A stretch of 64,000 nucleotides of DNA from Paracoccaceae bacterium (GCA_014879735.1 JACSRN010000011.1:1-64000); one strand, 5' to 3'; shown: positions 51,317 through 60,216, counted from the stretch's first letter. The notes: generated by a model from the sequence alone, not told the origin. A program made the numbers and translations.

Positions 51317-51350
51317 TTGACAGGCCGGAGTGAAATTGCGAACGTTCTCA
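51317..51350 (+). promoter_or_regulatory. Promoter and LacI-type operator of the FAD oxidoreductase-FrlC-OYE operon
   Basis: TTGACA at 51317-51322 is followed after 17 bp by GAACGTTC (51340-51347) in TGCGAACGTTCTCA (51337-51350). The sequence is the same 14-mer, read in the direction of transcription, as at the FrlD-like promoter and differs by one base from the TRAP one. The gene start follows at 51407. Confidence 0.67.
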
Positions 51351-51406
51351 CATTGCGGCGACAGACGTAGCCTGCGGCAGCTGCCGGCAGGATGCAGGAA
51401 AGAGCC

Positions 51407-52930
51407 ATGGAGCAGATCTACGACATCGCCATCATCGGCGGCGGCATCATCGCGGCGGCGGCGGGACAGCATCTTGCCGCCGCCGGATACAGCACCATCC
51501 TGGCCGAGCGGGTCGATTACGGGGCGGGGACCTCCAGCCGGACCTCGCGGCTGCAGCATTGCGGGCTGGGCTATCTGTCCGCGGCAAGCGGCTCGCTCCT
51601 GCGGTTCATGTCCCGGCCGCGCGAGGCGCTGGAATGCCTGGATCTGATGCGCCGGTCGATGCGCGGTCGGGCCGAATTCGTCCAGACCTCGCCCGAGCGA
51701 GTGCGGCCCGTGCCCTTCATTGTTCCGCTGACACCCGAGAACGCCATTCCCCGCTGGAAGGCGCGGCTGGCATTTTCGCTGATGACGGCCAGTGACGGCG
51801 GCAAGGTGCCGCTGGATCTGAAGCTGCTGTCGGCCGCCGAGGCCCGCGCCCACCCGGCCCTGCAGGGACTTGCCGGTCTGCAGCGGATTCACGGTGCAAT
51901 CCTCTTCACCGAATACCAGTATCACTGGCCCGAGCGCATCGTGGTCGACACGATCGTGAAGGCACGGCAGGCCGGGCTCGAGGCGCTGAACCACACGCCG
52001 GTGACGGGGCTGCGGCATGATGGCGGGCTGTGGCATGTGACGCTTGCCACGCCTGGCGGCCCGCGCGAGGTGTTGGCGCGGGGCATCGTGAATTGTGCCG
52101 GCGTCTGGGTCGACGAGATCAGCACCCTGGCCGGCGCCCCGCATCTGCGGCGGAACACCGGCGAAAAGGGTACGAATGTCGTGGTCCGGCTGCCCCAGAC
52201 CATGCGGGGGCTGGGGCTGGAGACCGTGACGGGCACTGGCGCGCCATTCTACCTGATCCCCTGGGGCGATCTGCATTATGTCGGCCCCTGGGATTCGGCG
52301 TCGGACGGCCGGCCGCAGGGCTTTCGCGCGACCGAGGCCGAAATTGCCGCCATCCTGGACCAGCTTGCCCGTCTCTTCCCCGGCTTCGCCTTGCAACGCG
52401 AGGATGTGATCTATTCCTGGGCCGGCGTTCGCCCCCGCAGCCTTGCCGCGGATGGCGCGCATGCCTCTCCCGCGGTGCGGGAACATGATCTGACCGGCGG
52501 CGGCCTGCCAAACTACTTCGTCTTTACCGGCGGCCTGCTGATGACCCATCGCGAGGCCGGGCGGCGGCTGACCCGGGCGGTCGGGCGGCGACAAGTGCCC
52601 TCCGGCCCGGCCCGGCCGCTGGATCTGTCCACCCCCCCCGGTCCCGATCCCGATCGCGTGACCGAGGCCTCGGTGGCGCATGCGGTGCTGCGTGAACAGG
52701 CCCGCACGCTGTCTGACATCCTGCGCCGGCGGTTGTCGGTCGGCTGGGGGCCGGATCTCGGGCTCGGCCAAGCCGAACAGGCCGCGCGGCTGGCCGCGCC
52801 GCATCTTGGCTGGTCGCCCGCCGAGACGGCGCAATGCCTGGCTGACTTCACCGCAGAGACCGAAGCCGATTTCGCGCCGCGCCCGGCGGTGCACAGGGCT
52901 GCGGTGGCCGCGGCGGCGGCGCCCGCCTGA
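51407..52930 (+). CDS. FAD-dependent oxidoreductase (GlpD-like DAO superfamily)
   Basis: This 507-aa flavoprotein starts at the ATG at 51407 behind AGGAAAGAG; an ATG at 51392 would place that site inside the gene. The FAD motif IAIIGGGIIAAAAGQHLAAAG is at residues 8-28, and GTSSRTSRLQHCGLGYLS near 46-63 resembles the glycerol-3-phosphate dehydrogenase sequence around TSSxS(T/R)xLxHGGLRYL. The C-terminal part is compatible with a GlpD-type cap. It is the first gene of an operon with the FrlC-like epimerase under a LacI-type operator. It may oxidise a sugar-amine or a polyol phosphate; canonical frl operons do not contain such an enzyme. Confidence 0.82.
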   Translation: MEQIYDIAIIGGGIIAAAAGQHLAAAGYSTILAERVDYGAGTSSRTSRLQHCGLGYLSAASGSLLRFMSRPREALECLDLMRRSMRGRAEFVQTSPERVRPVPFIVPLTPENAIPRWKARLAFSLMTASDGGKVPLDLKLLSAAEARAHPALQGLAGLQRIHGAILFTEYQYHWPERIVVDTIVKARQAGLEALNHTPVTGLRHDGGLWHVTLATPGGPREVLARGIVNCAGVWVDEISTLAGAPHLRRNTGEKGTNVVVRLPQTMRGLGLETVTGTGAPFYLIPWGDLHYVGPWDSASDGRPQGFRATEAEIAAILDQLARLFPGFALQREDVIYSWAGVRPRSLAADGAHASPAVREHDLTGGGLPNYFVFTGGLLMTHREAGRRLTRAVGRRQVPSGPARPLDLSTPPGPDPDRVTEASVAHAVLREQARTLSDILRRRLSVGWGPDLGLGQAEQAARLAAPHLGWSPAETAQCLADFTAETEADFAPRPAVHRAAVAAAAAPA

Positions 52931-52984
52931 TCGTCGACAAGGATACCAACATGCGGATGAACCACTCGAGAAAGCGGAAAAGTG

Positions 52985-53860
52985 ATGCCCCTTTGTGAAG
53001 ACAGCATCGGCGTGATGAACTTTCACTACATCCGCCACACCTTCGATCGCTTCCTTGACGATGCCGGCGGGGCCGGCGTGTCGCGGGTCGAACTCTGGGC
53101 GGCGGCGCCGCATTTCTACATCGGGGACAAGACGCTGGCCGATGCGCGCGCCCTCGGGCGCGACCTGCGCGGGCGCGGACTGCGGCTGGTGGCCTTTACC
53201 CCCGAACAATGCGTCTATCCCATCAATATTTCCGCAAAAGAGCAGGAGCTTCGCACCCGGTCTCTGCGCTATTTCCTTGATTCCATGGAATTTGCCATCG
53301 AAAGCGGCGCGCCGGCCGTCGTGGTCACGGCGGGCGGCGGCTACCGCGACGAGCCCGCGGCCGAAGCGCTGAACCGCTGCGTCGATTCCATGGGCATCCT
53401 GTGCGACCGGGCAGAGGAACTGGGCCTGGATCTGTGGATGGAGGCCCTGCCCGATGCCTTCGCCAATATCGTCCGCTCGGCGCAAGAGATGCGGCACCTG
53501 TTCGACATTCTCGACCGGCGCGTCCTTCATGCCATCTGTGACGTGGCCGGCACGGTGATGTGCCACGAGACGCCGGAAGACTATTTCACCCATCTGGGCG
53601 ACCGGGTGGCGCATGTGCATTTCACCGATACCGATGCCCAGGGCAGCCATCTCGCCTGGGGCGAGGGCATGATCGACCTGGACCGGCTGATCGCCTTGCT
53701 GCGGGCGCAAGGCTACGACGGCACGCTGACGGTCGAACTGACAAACTGGAAATACAACGTCGATCCCGGGCCGCCGCTGAGGCAATGCGTGGCCGCCATG
53801 CGAAAGGCGCTTGGCAAAGCCCCGGCTCAGGCTTCGCGGGAGGTGCGGCGCAATGGATGA
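52985..53860 (+). CDS. frlC: FrlC-like sugar-amine 3-epimerase (AP endonuclease 2 fold)
   Basis: This is a TIM-barrel isomerase/epimerase of 291 aa (ATG at 52985; the GTG just before it is an alternative). It aligns well with fructoselysine 3-epimerase: VELWAAAPHFYIGD for the FrlC IEIWGGRPHAF segment, AFTPEQCVYPINIS for GYTPETNGYPYNM, and GYDGTLTVELTNWKYN for GYEGYCTVEL. The metal quartet is E153, D186, H212 and E251. FrlC interconverts psicosyl- and fructosyl-lysine, feeding the FrlD/FrlB route. The gene overlaps the downstream oxidoreductase start by eight bases. Family sure; the Amadori role is strongly suggested by FrlB- and FrlD-like genes sharing operators. Confidence 0.83.
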   Translation: MPLCEDSIGVMNFHYIRHTFDRFLDDAGGAGVSRVELWAAAPHFYIGDKTLADARALGRDLRGRGLRLVAFTPEQCVYPINISAKEQELRTRSLRYFLDSMEFAIESGAPAVVVTAGGGYRDEPAAEALNRCVDSMGILCDRAEELGLDLWMEALPDAFANIVRSAQEMRHLFDILDRRVLHAICDVAGTVMCHETPEDYFTHLGDRVAHVHFTDTDAQGSHLAWGEGMIDLDRLIALLRAQGYDGTLTVELTNWKYNVDPGPPLRQCVAAMRKALGKAPAQASREVRRNG

Positions 53861-55895
53861 CAGAGATCACAGCCCTGCCGCGAACGACCCACTGCTGCAG
53901 CCCCTGCACCTTGGTCCCCTTGTCCTGCGCAACCGGATCATGAGCACCAGCCACGAGGCCCATATCGACGTCGACGGCCTTCCGCTGGAAGCCTACCAGC
54001 GCTATCACGAGGAAAAGGCCAGGGGCGGGCTGGCGTTGACGATGTTCGGCGGATCGGGCCGGGTCTCGGCGGATTCAACCTGGGGCGGATCGCAGCTCGA
54101 CTACACCACGGATGCGATCATCCCGGTCTTTCAGGACTTTGCCGCCCGTGTCCATCGCCATGGCGCCGCCGTCATGTGCCAGCTGTCGCATGTCGGCCGG
54201 CGCGCGGATGCAACCGCCGGCGACTGGCTGCCCGTCCTCGGACCGTCGCATTCGCGCGAGGATTACAACCGCAATTTCGCGCGCGAGATGGACCAGACCG
54301 ACATTGCCCGCATCGTTACCGATTTCGGCCTTGCCGCCCGGCGCGCCCGCGACGGCGGCCTGGACGGGCTGGAAACGATGACAGGCGGCCATCTGATCGG
54401 GCAGTTCCTCTCGCCCCTGGTCAACCGCCGCAACGACGCCTTCGGCGGTACGCTGGAAAACCGCATGCGTTTCCTGCGCATGGTGCATGAGCGGATCCGC
54501 GAGGAGGTCGGCCCCGGCTTTCCGGTCGGCATCCGCTACACGATCGACGAGGATCACCCCGACGGGCTGGGCTTCGCCGAGGCGATCACCGTGGCCAATA
54601 TGCTGGAACGCGAGGGCCTGGTCGATTTCTTCAACTGCATCTTCGGCCGGTTCGACACCCGGCTGAACCTGCTGGTCTACAACATCCCCGATATCACCGC
54701 CCGCGCCGCGCCCTGGCTGCGCCAGGTTGGCGCCTTCCGCGCGGAAACCGATCTGCCGGTGTTTCACGCCGCGAAGATCGCCGATGTCGCCACCGCCCGT
54801 TTCGCCGTCTCTGCCGGCCTGGTGGACATGGTCGGCATGACCCGCGCCCATATTGCCGACCCGCAGATCGTCAACAAGCTGCAGGCCGGGCACGAGGCGC
54901 GGATCCGGCCCTGCGTCGGCGCCTCGCATTGTCTCTACCGGCCGCTGCACTGCATCCACAATGCCGCGACCGGCCGCGAGACCTGGCTGCCGCAGGTGAT
55001 CGGACCCTCGTCCCAGGCCGGGCGGAAGGCCGTGGTCGTCGGCGGCGGGCCGGCGGGGCTGGAGGCGGCACGGGTTCTTGCCGCCCGCGGCCATCGGGTC
55101 GTGCTGTTCGAAGCGGCCGATAGGCTGGGCGGGCAGTTGCTGCTGGCGGTACGGGCCGACCAGCGCCGCGACCTGATCGGCATTGTCGACTGGCGCGCGG
55201 CCGAGCTTGACCGCCTGGGGGTTCGCGTGCAGATGAACAGCTATGCCGGCACCGCCGAAGTTCTGGCCGAGACGCCCGATCTTGTCATCATAGCCGCCGG
55301 CGGAATCCCTGATCTCGGGCCGGTGCAGGGCAGCGACCTGTGCCAGCCGGTCTGGGATGCGCTGGCCGCACCGGCGCAGGTTGCGCAGGATGTGCTGATC
55401 TACGATGCCACCGGGCGCCACCCGGCCCCCTCGGCCGCGGTCCAGATCGCGACGACCGGCAGGTTGGTGACGCTGGTCTGCCGCGATCCTGCCATCGCAC
55501 CCGAGATGGAACACCATTCCAGCATCGTCTACCGCCGGTCGCTGGCCCAACACGGCGTGCGGGTCCTTCTGGAGCACGAGGTGGTCTCGGTCACGGGGCC
55601 GGCCGGCCTGCGCGAGGTCGTGCTGCGCCACCTGCTGACCGGGCAGGAAACCAGGTCGGTGCATGCCCAGATCCTGATCGAACACGGCACCCTGCCCGTG
55701 ACCGACCTCTTCGATGCCTTGCGCGGGCAATCGGTGAACGACGGGGTGACATCGATCGAGACGATGCGCGGCATCGGTGGCTTGCGGCCGCCACCTGCCA
55801 CGGGATTCGAGCTGCACCGGATCGGCGATGCGGTCAGCAGCCGCTCAGTCCATGCCGCGATGCTCGACGCGCTGCGGCTTGGCGTGACGTTCTGA
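53853..55895 (+). CDS. NADH:flavin oxidoreductase / OYE-type fusion (N-methylproline-demethylase-like)
   Basis: This is a multidomain flavoprotein (680 aa): an FMN Old-Yellow-Enzyme barrel (about 1-345), a short cysteine segment and an NAD/FAD Rossmann half starting with VVVGGGPAGLEAARVL near 392. The ATG at 53853 follows GGGAGGTG. Catalytic-barrel marks include MCQLSHVGRRAD and LVNRRNDAFGG. The cysteine motif is C354-VGASH-C360-LYRPLH-C367, not the usual CxxCxxxC; a CVGAxxC form followed by CIHNxATGRE is found in the subgroup often named N-methylproline demethylase. It may reduce or demethylate a substrate linked to the upstream epimerase, but the actual role is unknown. Confidence 0.83.
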   Translation: MDDRDHSPAANDPLLQPLHLGPLVLRNRIMSTSHEAHIDVDGLPLEAYQRYHEEKARGGLALTMFGGSGRVSADSTWGGSQLDYTTDAIIPVFQDFAARVHRHGAAVMCQLSHVGRRADATAGDWLPVLGPSHSREDYNRNFAREMDQTDIARIVTDFGLAARRARDGGLDGLETMTGGHLIGQFLSPLVNRRNDAFGGTLENRMRFLRMVHERIREEVGPGFPVGIRYTIDEDHPDGLGFAEAITVANMLEREGLVDFFNCIFGRFDTRLNLLVYNIPDITARAAPWLRQVGAFRAETDLPVFHAAKIADVATARFAVSAGLVDMVGMTRAHIADPQIVNKLQAGHEARIRPCVGASHCLYRPLHCIHNAATGRETWLPQVIGPSSQAGRKAVVVGGGPAGLEAARVLAARGHRVVLFEAADRLGGQLLLAVRADQRRDLIGIVDWRAAELDRLGVRVQMNSYAGTAEVLAETPDLVIIAAGGIPDLGPVQGSDLCQPVWDALAAPAQVAQDVLIYDATGRHPAPSAAVQIATTGRLVTLVCRDPAIAPEMEHHSSIVYRRSLAQHGVRVLLEHEVVSVTGPAGLREVVLRHLLTGQETRSVHAQILIEHGTLPVTDLFDALRGQSVNDGVTSIETMRGIGGLRPPPATGFELHRIGDAVSSRSVHAAMLDALRLGVTF

Positions 55896-55934
55896 CCCGG
55901 CCGGCTGCCGCGGGGCCTGGCACCGCACCGCCGG

Positions 55935-57440
55935 TCAGGCGCCCGGGGGAAACCCGTCGCGGTCCAGCGGCCAGACCGGGCGGCGGACCCGGATGTAGGG
56001 CCGCAGATGCGCCTGGGGCGTGGCCAGCGCCCCGGTGTCGCAGACGATGACGCGGCCGGCAATGGGTTCGTAGGCGGCGCGGAAATGCTGCATCGACTTG
56101 ACCACGACGAAACGCTGCCGCGACGGCTCGATCCCGAAGGCACGAATCTGCTGCAGATCCAGGATCTGATCGGACAGGGTGACAACCAGGATATCGATGC
56201 CCCCGGTGCGGAACACCGCGGTCGGGCCGAAGCTGTGGGTGATGCCACCGAGAATGGGCCCGTCTCCGGTGAAGGCGCCGTCCGACAGCAGGACAACCTC
56301 GCCCGTCAGCCGAAGCGGCCCGCCGCCGAATGCCGGATCGCATTTGCCGCCGAGATCCAGCGTGACCGTGTCGCCCACCCGATGACGATGCAGGACAGCC
56401 GCCGCCCCAGGATCGATCATCGGCGCGAAGGCCCCGCCCGTGGCCCCGGCGGCCAGCAGCGCGGCAAGAAGCGCCGTGGCATCGCCATAGGCCCCGGCAC
56501 CGGGATTGTCGGCATAATCCGCGATCACCAACGGGCCGTCGACTGCATCGAAATCCCGGGCCTGCGCGGCGGCGGCAGCCGGCGCGAGGAAGGTGTTCGA
56601 CACCATTCCCCGCCCCTCCCAGATGCTCTGCGCCAGCCCCTCGGCAATCTCGCGCGCCCGCGACTCGGCCCCGGCATCGCATGTCACCAGAACGGTCGGC
56701 CCCATTTCGGCGATATCGGCCTCGGAAAACCCGGCGTTCACTGAAACGGCAAGGATACCGGGCTCTGCCTCATGCGCCGTCGCGCGGGCATAGAGCGCGG
56801 CGGTTTCCGGCACGTCCGTGCGGCCGGCATTCGCCTCGTCCAGCATCGGCCGATGGGCACGCAGGGTGCGCGGGCGGATCTGCCCCCGCATTGCCGCATC
56901 CAGAAGCCGGCCGGCATGCCGGCCGGTCTCCCGCATGTCGACATGCGGATAGGTCTTGTAGCTGACGAAAATCTGCGCCCCCTCGACCATCGCCGGCGTC
57001 GCCATCGCATGCAGATCCAGCGTGACCGCAATCGGCAGGCCGGGACCCGTGATCTCGCGCAGCCGGCGCAGCAACTCGCCCTCGCCATCCTCGCAGAAGC
57101 TGGGAACCATCGAGCCGTGCAGCGACAGCAGGATGCCGTCCAGCGTGGCCAGGTGATCGCGCGCCGCATCGCAGATCAGCCCAGCGATATGGTCGAACGC
57201 AACACGCGAAACCCTGGCCCCGGGGTTGGCATGGGCCGAGACGCTGTGGGTGACGCGCCAGCCCGCCGCCCGCCCCGCATCCAGAAATCCCGCCAGCTCG
57301 TCGTTCACGTCGCCGAAGCGGTCGATGGCCACCTGCCCGATGTCCAGCGCCTCGTCGCGGAATTCCTGAAGCGTGGTCTCGCCCATCTTGAAGGTGTTGC
57401 TTTCATGGACGAAGGCGCCGGTGAGGACATGAAACGGCAT
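55935..57440 (-). CDS. M81-family metallohydrolase (MlrC/microcystinase C type)
   Basis: This is a 501-aa protein with the two-part MlrC architecture: an N-terminal DUF1485 domain (GAFVHESNTF, then DGILLSLHGSMVP and TLDLHAMATPAMV with likely metal ligands in D/H pairs) and the C-terminal MlrC domain with VIADYADNPGAGAYGDAT near residue 310. MlrC itself cleaves a linear microcystin fragment; most homologues sit beside oligopeptide importers, as here, where the Dpp-type operon begins 12 bp away on the same strand. It likely hydrolyses the imported peptide or amide. Confidence 0.9.
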   Translation of the reverse strand: MPFHVLTGAFVHESNTFKMGETTLQEFRDEALDIGQVAIDRFGDVNDELAGFLDAGRAAGWRVTHSVSAHANPGARVSRVAFDHIAGLICDAARDHLATLDGILLSLHGSMVPSFCEDGEGELLRRLREITGPGLPIAVTLDLHAMATPAMVEGAQIFVSYKTYPHVDMRETGRHAGRLLDAAMRGQIRPRTLRAHRPMLDEANAGRTDVPETAALYARATAHEAEPGILAVSVNAGFSEADIAEMGPTVLVTCDAGAESRAREIAEGLAQSIWEGRGMVSNTFLAPAAAAAQARDFDAVDGPLVIADYADNPGAGAYGDATALLAALLAAGATGGAFAPMIDPGAAAVLHRHRVGDTVTLDLGGKCDPAFGGGPLRLTGEVVLLSDGAFTGDGPILGGITHSFGPTAVFRTGGIDILVVTLSDQILDLQQIRAFGIEPSRQRFVVVKSMQHFRAAYEPIAGRVIVCDTGALATPQAHLRPYIRVRRPVWPLDRDGFPPGA

Positions 57441-57452
57441 GGGCAGGTCCTT

Positions 57453-58403
57453 TCAGAGCGGGTGGAAACAGGCGACCGGATGGCCGCCATCGCCCGACAG
57501 CAGCGGGCGCTCGGCGCGGCAGCGGTCCGTGACGCGGGGGCAACGGCCGGCGAAGGCACATCCGGGCGGCAGGGCAAAGGGGCTGGGGATCTCGCCCGTC
57601 AGGGGTACGACACTGCGGCGGCGGCCCGGGTCCGGGGCAAAGCCCGATTGCATCAGCGCCTCGGTATAGGGATGGCGGGGCGCGGCCGCGGTATCGGGCA
57701 GCACCTCGACCACCGCGCCCAGATACATCACCACAATCCGCTGGCAGAAATAGCGTACCAGGCCCAGGTCGTGACTGATGAACAGATAGGTCAGCCCCAT
57801 CCGGTCGCGCAGATCGGCCAACAGCGCGATGATCTGCGCCTGGATCGACACGTCCAGCGAGGCGGTGGGTTCGTCCAGCACCACGAATTCCGGGTGCAGC
57901 GCCAGGGCACGGGCGATGCCGACGCGCTGGCGCTGGCCGCCGGATAACTGGTGCGGGTGACTTTCCGCCAGCGCGTCCGGCAGGCCGACCGAGGCCAGAA
58001 GCGCCGCTATGGCGCCGGCGGGCAAGGGCTGGCGCTGGATGCGGAACGGTTCGGCCAGAACCTGCGTCACCGTGTAGCGCGGATCAAGGCTGGAATAGGG
58101 ATCCTGGAACACCATCGCCATGCGGCGGCGCATCCGGCGCAGCGCAGCGGGCGACAGCGCAGTGATCTCGGTGCCGTCGAAGATGATGCGGCCTGCGGTC
58201 GGTTCGATCAGCCGCAGGACAAGACGGGCCAGCGTGGACTTGCCGCAGCCGCTTTCGCCCACCACGCCCAGGGCCTCGCCTCGGCCGATGGCCAGCGACA
58301 GGTCGCGGACCGCCCACATCTTGCGTTCCGGCGCGAAAAGGCCGCCACCGGACTGAAAGCGTTTCGACAGGCCCTCGATGCGGATCAACGGCGGCGGGGT
58401 CAC
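57453..58403 (-). CDS. Dipeptide/oligopeptide ABC ATPase (DppF-like)
   Basis: This is a 316-aa ATPase with Walker [10 protein letters not shown] at residues 49-57, signature [15 protein letters not shown] near 160 and Walker [15 protein letters not shown] near 180. The C-terminal oligopeptide-transporter extension contains the FeS-type cysteine region (C278-AFAGRC284 approximately, then DRC). The start overlaps the DppD-like stop by four bases. Confidence 0.92.
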   Translation of the reverse strand: MTPPPLIRIEGLSKRFQSGGGLFAPERKMWAVRDLSLAIGRGEALGVVGESGCGKSTLARLVLRLIEPTAGRIIFDGTEITALSPAALRRMRRRMAMVFQDPYSSLDPRYTVTQVLAEPFRIQRQPLPAGAIAALLASVGLPDALAESHPHQLSGGQRQRVGIARALALHPEFVVLDEPTASLDVSIQAQIIALLADLRDRMGLTYLFISHDLGLVRYFCQRIVVMYLGAVVEVLPDTAAAPRHPYTEALMQSGFAPDPGRRRSVVPLTGEIPSPFALPPGCAFAGRCPRVTDRCRAERPLLSGDGGHPVACFHPL

Positions 58404-59371
58404 GGCTGGCCCTCCGGCGGTGGGCTGGCGTGGTGACAGGCGACGCGGCCCTCAGCGCGGGGGGTCGGCAGCGGCGCGATCCGGTGGCAGAGATCGCTGG
58501 CGCGGGGGCAGCGAGGGTGAAAGCGGCAGCCCGGCGGAAAAGCCAGCGCCGAAGGCACCGCGCCGGGAATGCCGCGCAGCGCACCCTTCGCCATGCCGTC
58601 CTGCGGGATGCAGCCGATCAGGGCGGCGGTATAGGGATGGGCGGGGGCGGCAAAGATCGGGCCAACCGGCCCCTCTTCGGCCAGCCGGCCGGCATAGAGT
58701 ACCGCCACCCGGTCGCAGACCTGGGCGACCACGCCCATGTCATGGGTGATGAGCAGCAGCGCCAACCCGCGGTCGCGGACCAATGCGCCGAGGATCTGGA
58801 TGATCTGCGCCTGCACCGTCACATCCAGCGCCGTGGTGGGTTCGTCGGCGATGATCAGTTCCGGCTCGCCCGCCAGCGCCATGGCGATGACGATGCGCTG
58901 CTTCATTCCGCCCGACAGCTGGTGCGGCCAGGCCTCGGCCACCGCCTCGGCCTCGGGGATGCGCAGCCGGGTCAGCAGTTCCAGCGTGCGGGCGCGGGCG
59001 GCGCGGTGCGACAGGCCCAGATGCAGCCGCGAGACAACATCGACCTGCTCGCCGATCCTCTGCACCGGATCCAGCGCCGTCATCGGATTCTGCGTGACAA
59101 AGCCGATGCGGCCGCCGCGCAGGGCGCGGCGCTGTGCGTCGGTCATCGCGCCGATGTCCTGCCCATCGAACCGGACGGCGCCCCCCGTCACCCGGCCACC
59201 GATCAGCGGCAGCAGTCCCATCGCCGCCATGGCGGTCAGCGACTTGCCCGAGCCGCTTTCGCCAACCAGGCCCAGGATCCTGCCGCGCTCCAGCGACAGG
59301 CCGATTCCATCCAGCAGCGGCACTGTCCCGATAGCGACGCTGACCGCTTCAAGCTGCAGAAGCGCGGTCAT
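58400..59371 (-). CDS. Dipeptide/oligopeptide ABC ATPase (DppD-like)
   Basis: This 323-aa ATPase starts at the ATG at 59371, which overlaps the upstream permease; the open frame continues far upstream in error. Walker A is GESGSGKS at residues 37-44, signature LSGGMKQRIVIAMALA near 154, and Walker B LIIADEPTTALDVT near 174. The C-terminal extension has the RFHPRCPRASDLC cysteine motif. It pairs with the DppF-like ATPase. Confidence 0.92.
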   Translation of the reverse strand: MTALLQLEAVSVAIGTVPLLDGIGLSLERGRILGLVGESGSGKSLTAMAAMGLLPLIGGRVTGGAVRFDGQDIGAMTDAQRRALRGGRIGFVTQNPMTALDPVQRIGEQVDVVSRLHLGLSHRAARARTLELLTRLRIPEAEAVAEAWPHQLSGGMKQRIVIAMALAGEPELIIADEPTTALDVTVQAQIIQILGALVRDRGLALLLITHDMGVVAQVCDRVAVLYAGRLAEEGPVGPIFAAPAHPYTAALIGCIPQDGMAKGALRGIPGAVPSALAFPPGCRFHPRCPRASDLCHRIAPLPTPRAEGRVACHHASPPPEGQP

Positions 59372-60216
59372 GCCGTCCTCCGCAGTTTCTGGCGGATGTC
59401 CAGTTCCGCAATCAGCGCATCGCCGTAGAGGTTTATGGCAACGACGGTGATCGCCACCGCGAGGCCCGGGAAGATGATCACCCAGGGCGCCTTGAACACC
59501 AGTGCCGAGCCTGCCGACATCATCCCGCCCCAGGACGGCACCGGCGGCTGCGCGCCCAGGCCGAAAAAGCCCAGCGTGGCCTCCAGGATGATCGCGTCGC
59601 CGGTGGCCAGCATGGCCGAGACCAGGACCGGCGCCAACGCATTGGGCAACAGGTGGCGGAACAGGATATGGCCGGTGCCCGCACCCAGGCAGCGGGCGGC
59701 CTCGACGAAGGTCTCGCCCTTCAACGTCATGATCTGGGCCCGGGTCAGGCGGGTGAACTGCGCCAGATAGGCCACCGCGATGGCCACCATCACCCCGGTC
59801 GTGCCCGGGCCGATGATTGCGACAAGGATCAGCGCGATCAGGATTTCGGGGAAGGACCAGGTCAGATCGACCGCCACGGTCACGGCGCGGTCGGGCCAGC
59901 CGCCGAACCAGGCCGCGGCCGCGCCCAGCACCATCCCGCACAGGACGGAGACTGCGATGGCCGCCGCGCTGACTGACAGCGACGTGCGCGCGCCGTAGAT
60001 CAGGCGGGTCAGCAGATCGCGCCCGAATTCGTCGGTTCCCAGCCAATGCGCGGCCGAGGCCGGCTGATAGGCCTGCGGCAGATCCTGCACGTCATAGGCA
60101 TAGGGCGTCAGAAACGGTGCAAGAACGGCCGCGGCGGCGACCAGCAGCAGCCAGCCGCCGGCAAGGCCGCCCATCGGATGGCCAAGCGCGCGCAGGGGGG
60201 CGGGCCACGCCATCAT
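59368..60216 (-). CDS. Dipeptide/oligopeptide ABC permease (DppC-like)
   Basis: This is a 282-aa permease with six hydrophobic segments and the DppC-type EAA loop EAARCLGAGTGHILFRHLLPNALAP near residues 188-212. The N-terminal OppC motif HWLGTDEFGRDLLTRLIYGARTSL lies near 57-80. Four-base overlaps at both ends show tight coupling in the Dpp operon. Confidence 0.92.
   Translation of the reverse strand: MMAWPAPLRALGHPMGGLAGGWLLLVAAAAVLAPFLTPYAYDVQDLPQAYQPASAAHWLGTDEFGRDLLTRLIYGARTSLSVSAAAIAVSVLCGMVLGAAAAWFGGWPDRAVTVAVDLTWSFPEILIALILVAIIGPGTTGVMVAIAVAYLAQFTRLTRAQIMTLKGETFVEAARCLGAGTGHILFRHLLPNALAPVLVSAMLATGDAIILEATLGFFGLGAQPPVPSWGGMMSAGSALVFKAPWVIIFPGLAVAITVVAINLYGDALIAELDIRQKLRRTA

Noticed and set aside
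51287-53785. An 832-codon minus-strand open frame across the FAD oxidoreductase and FrlC-like genes
   Set aside because: It spans two well-supported plus-strand genes and their spacer, with no ribosome site and no recognisable protein features.
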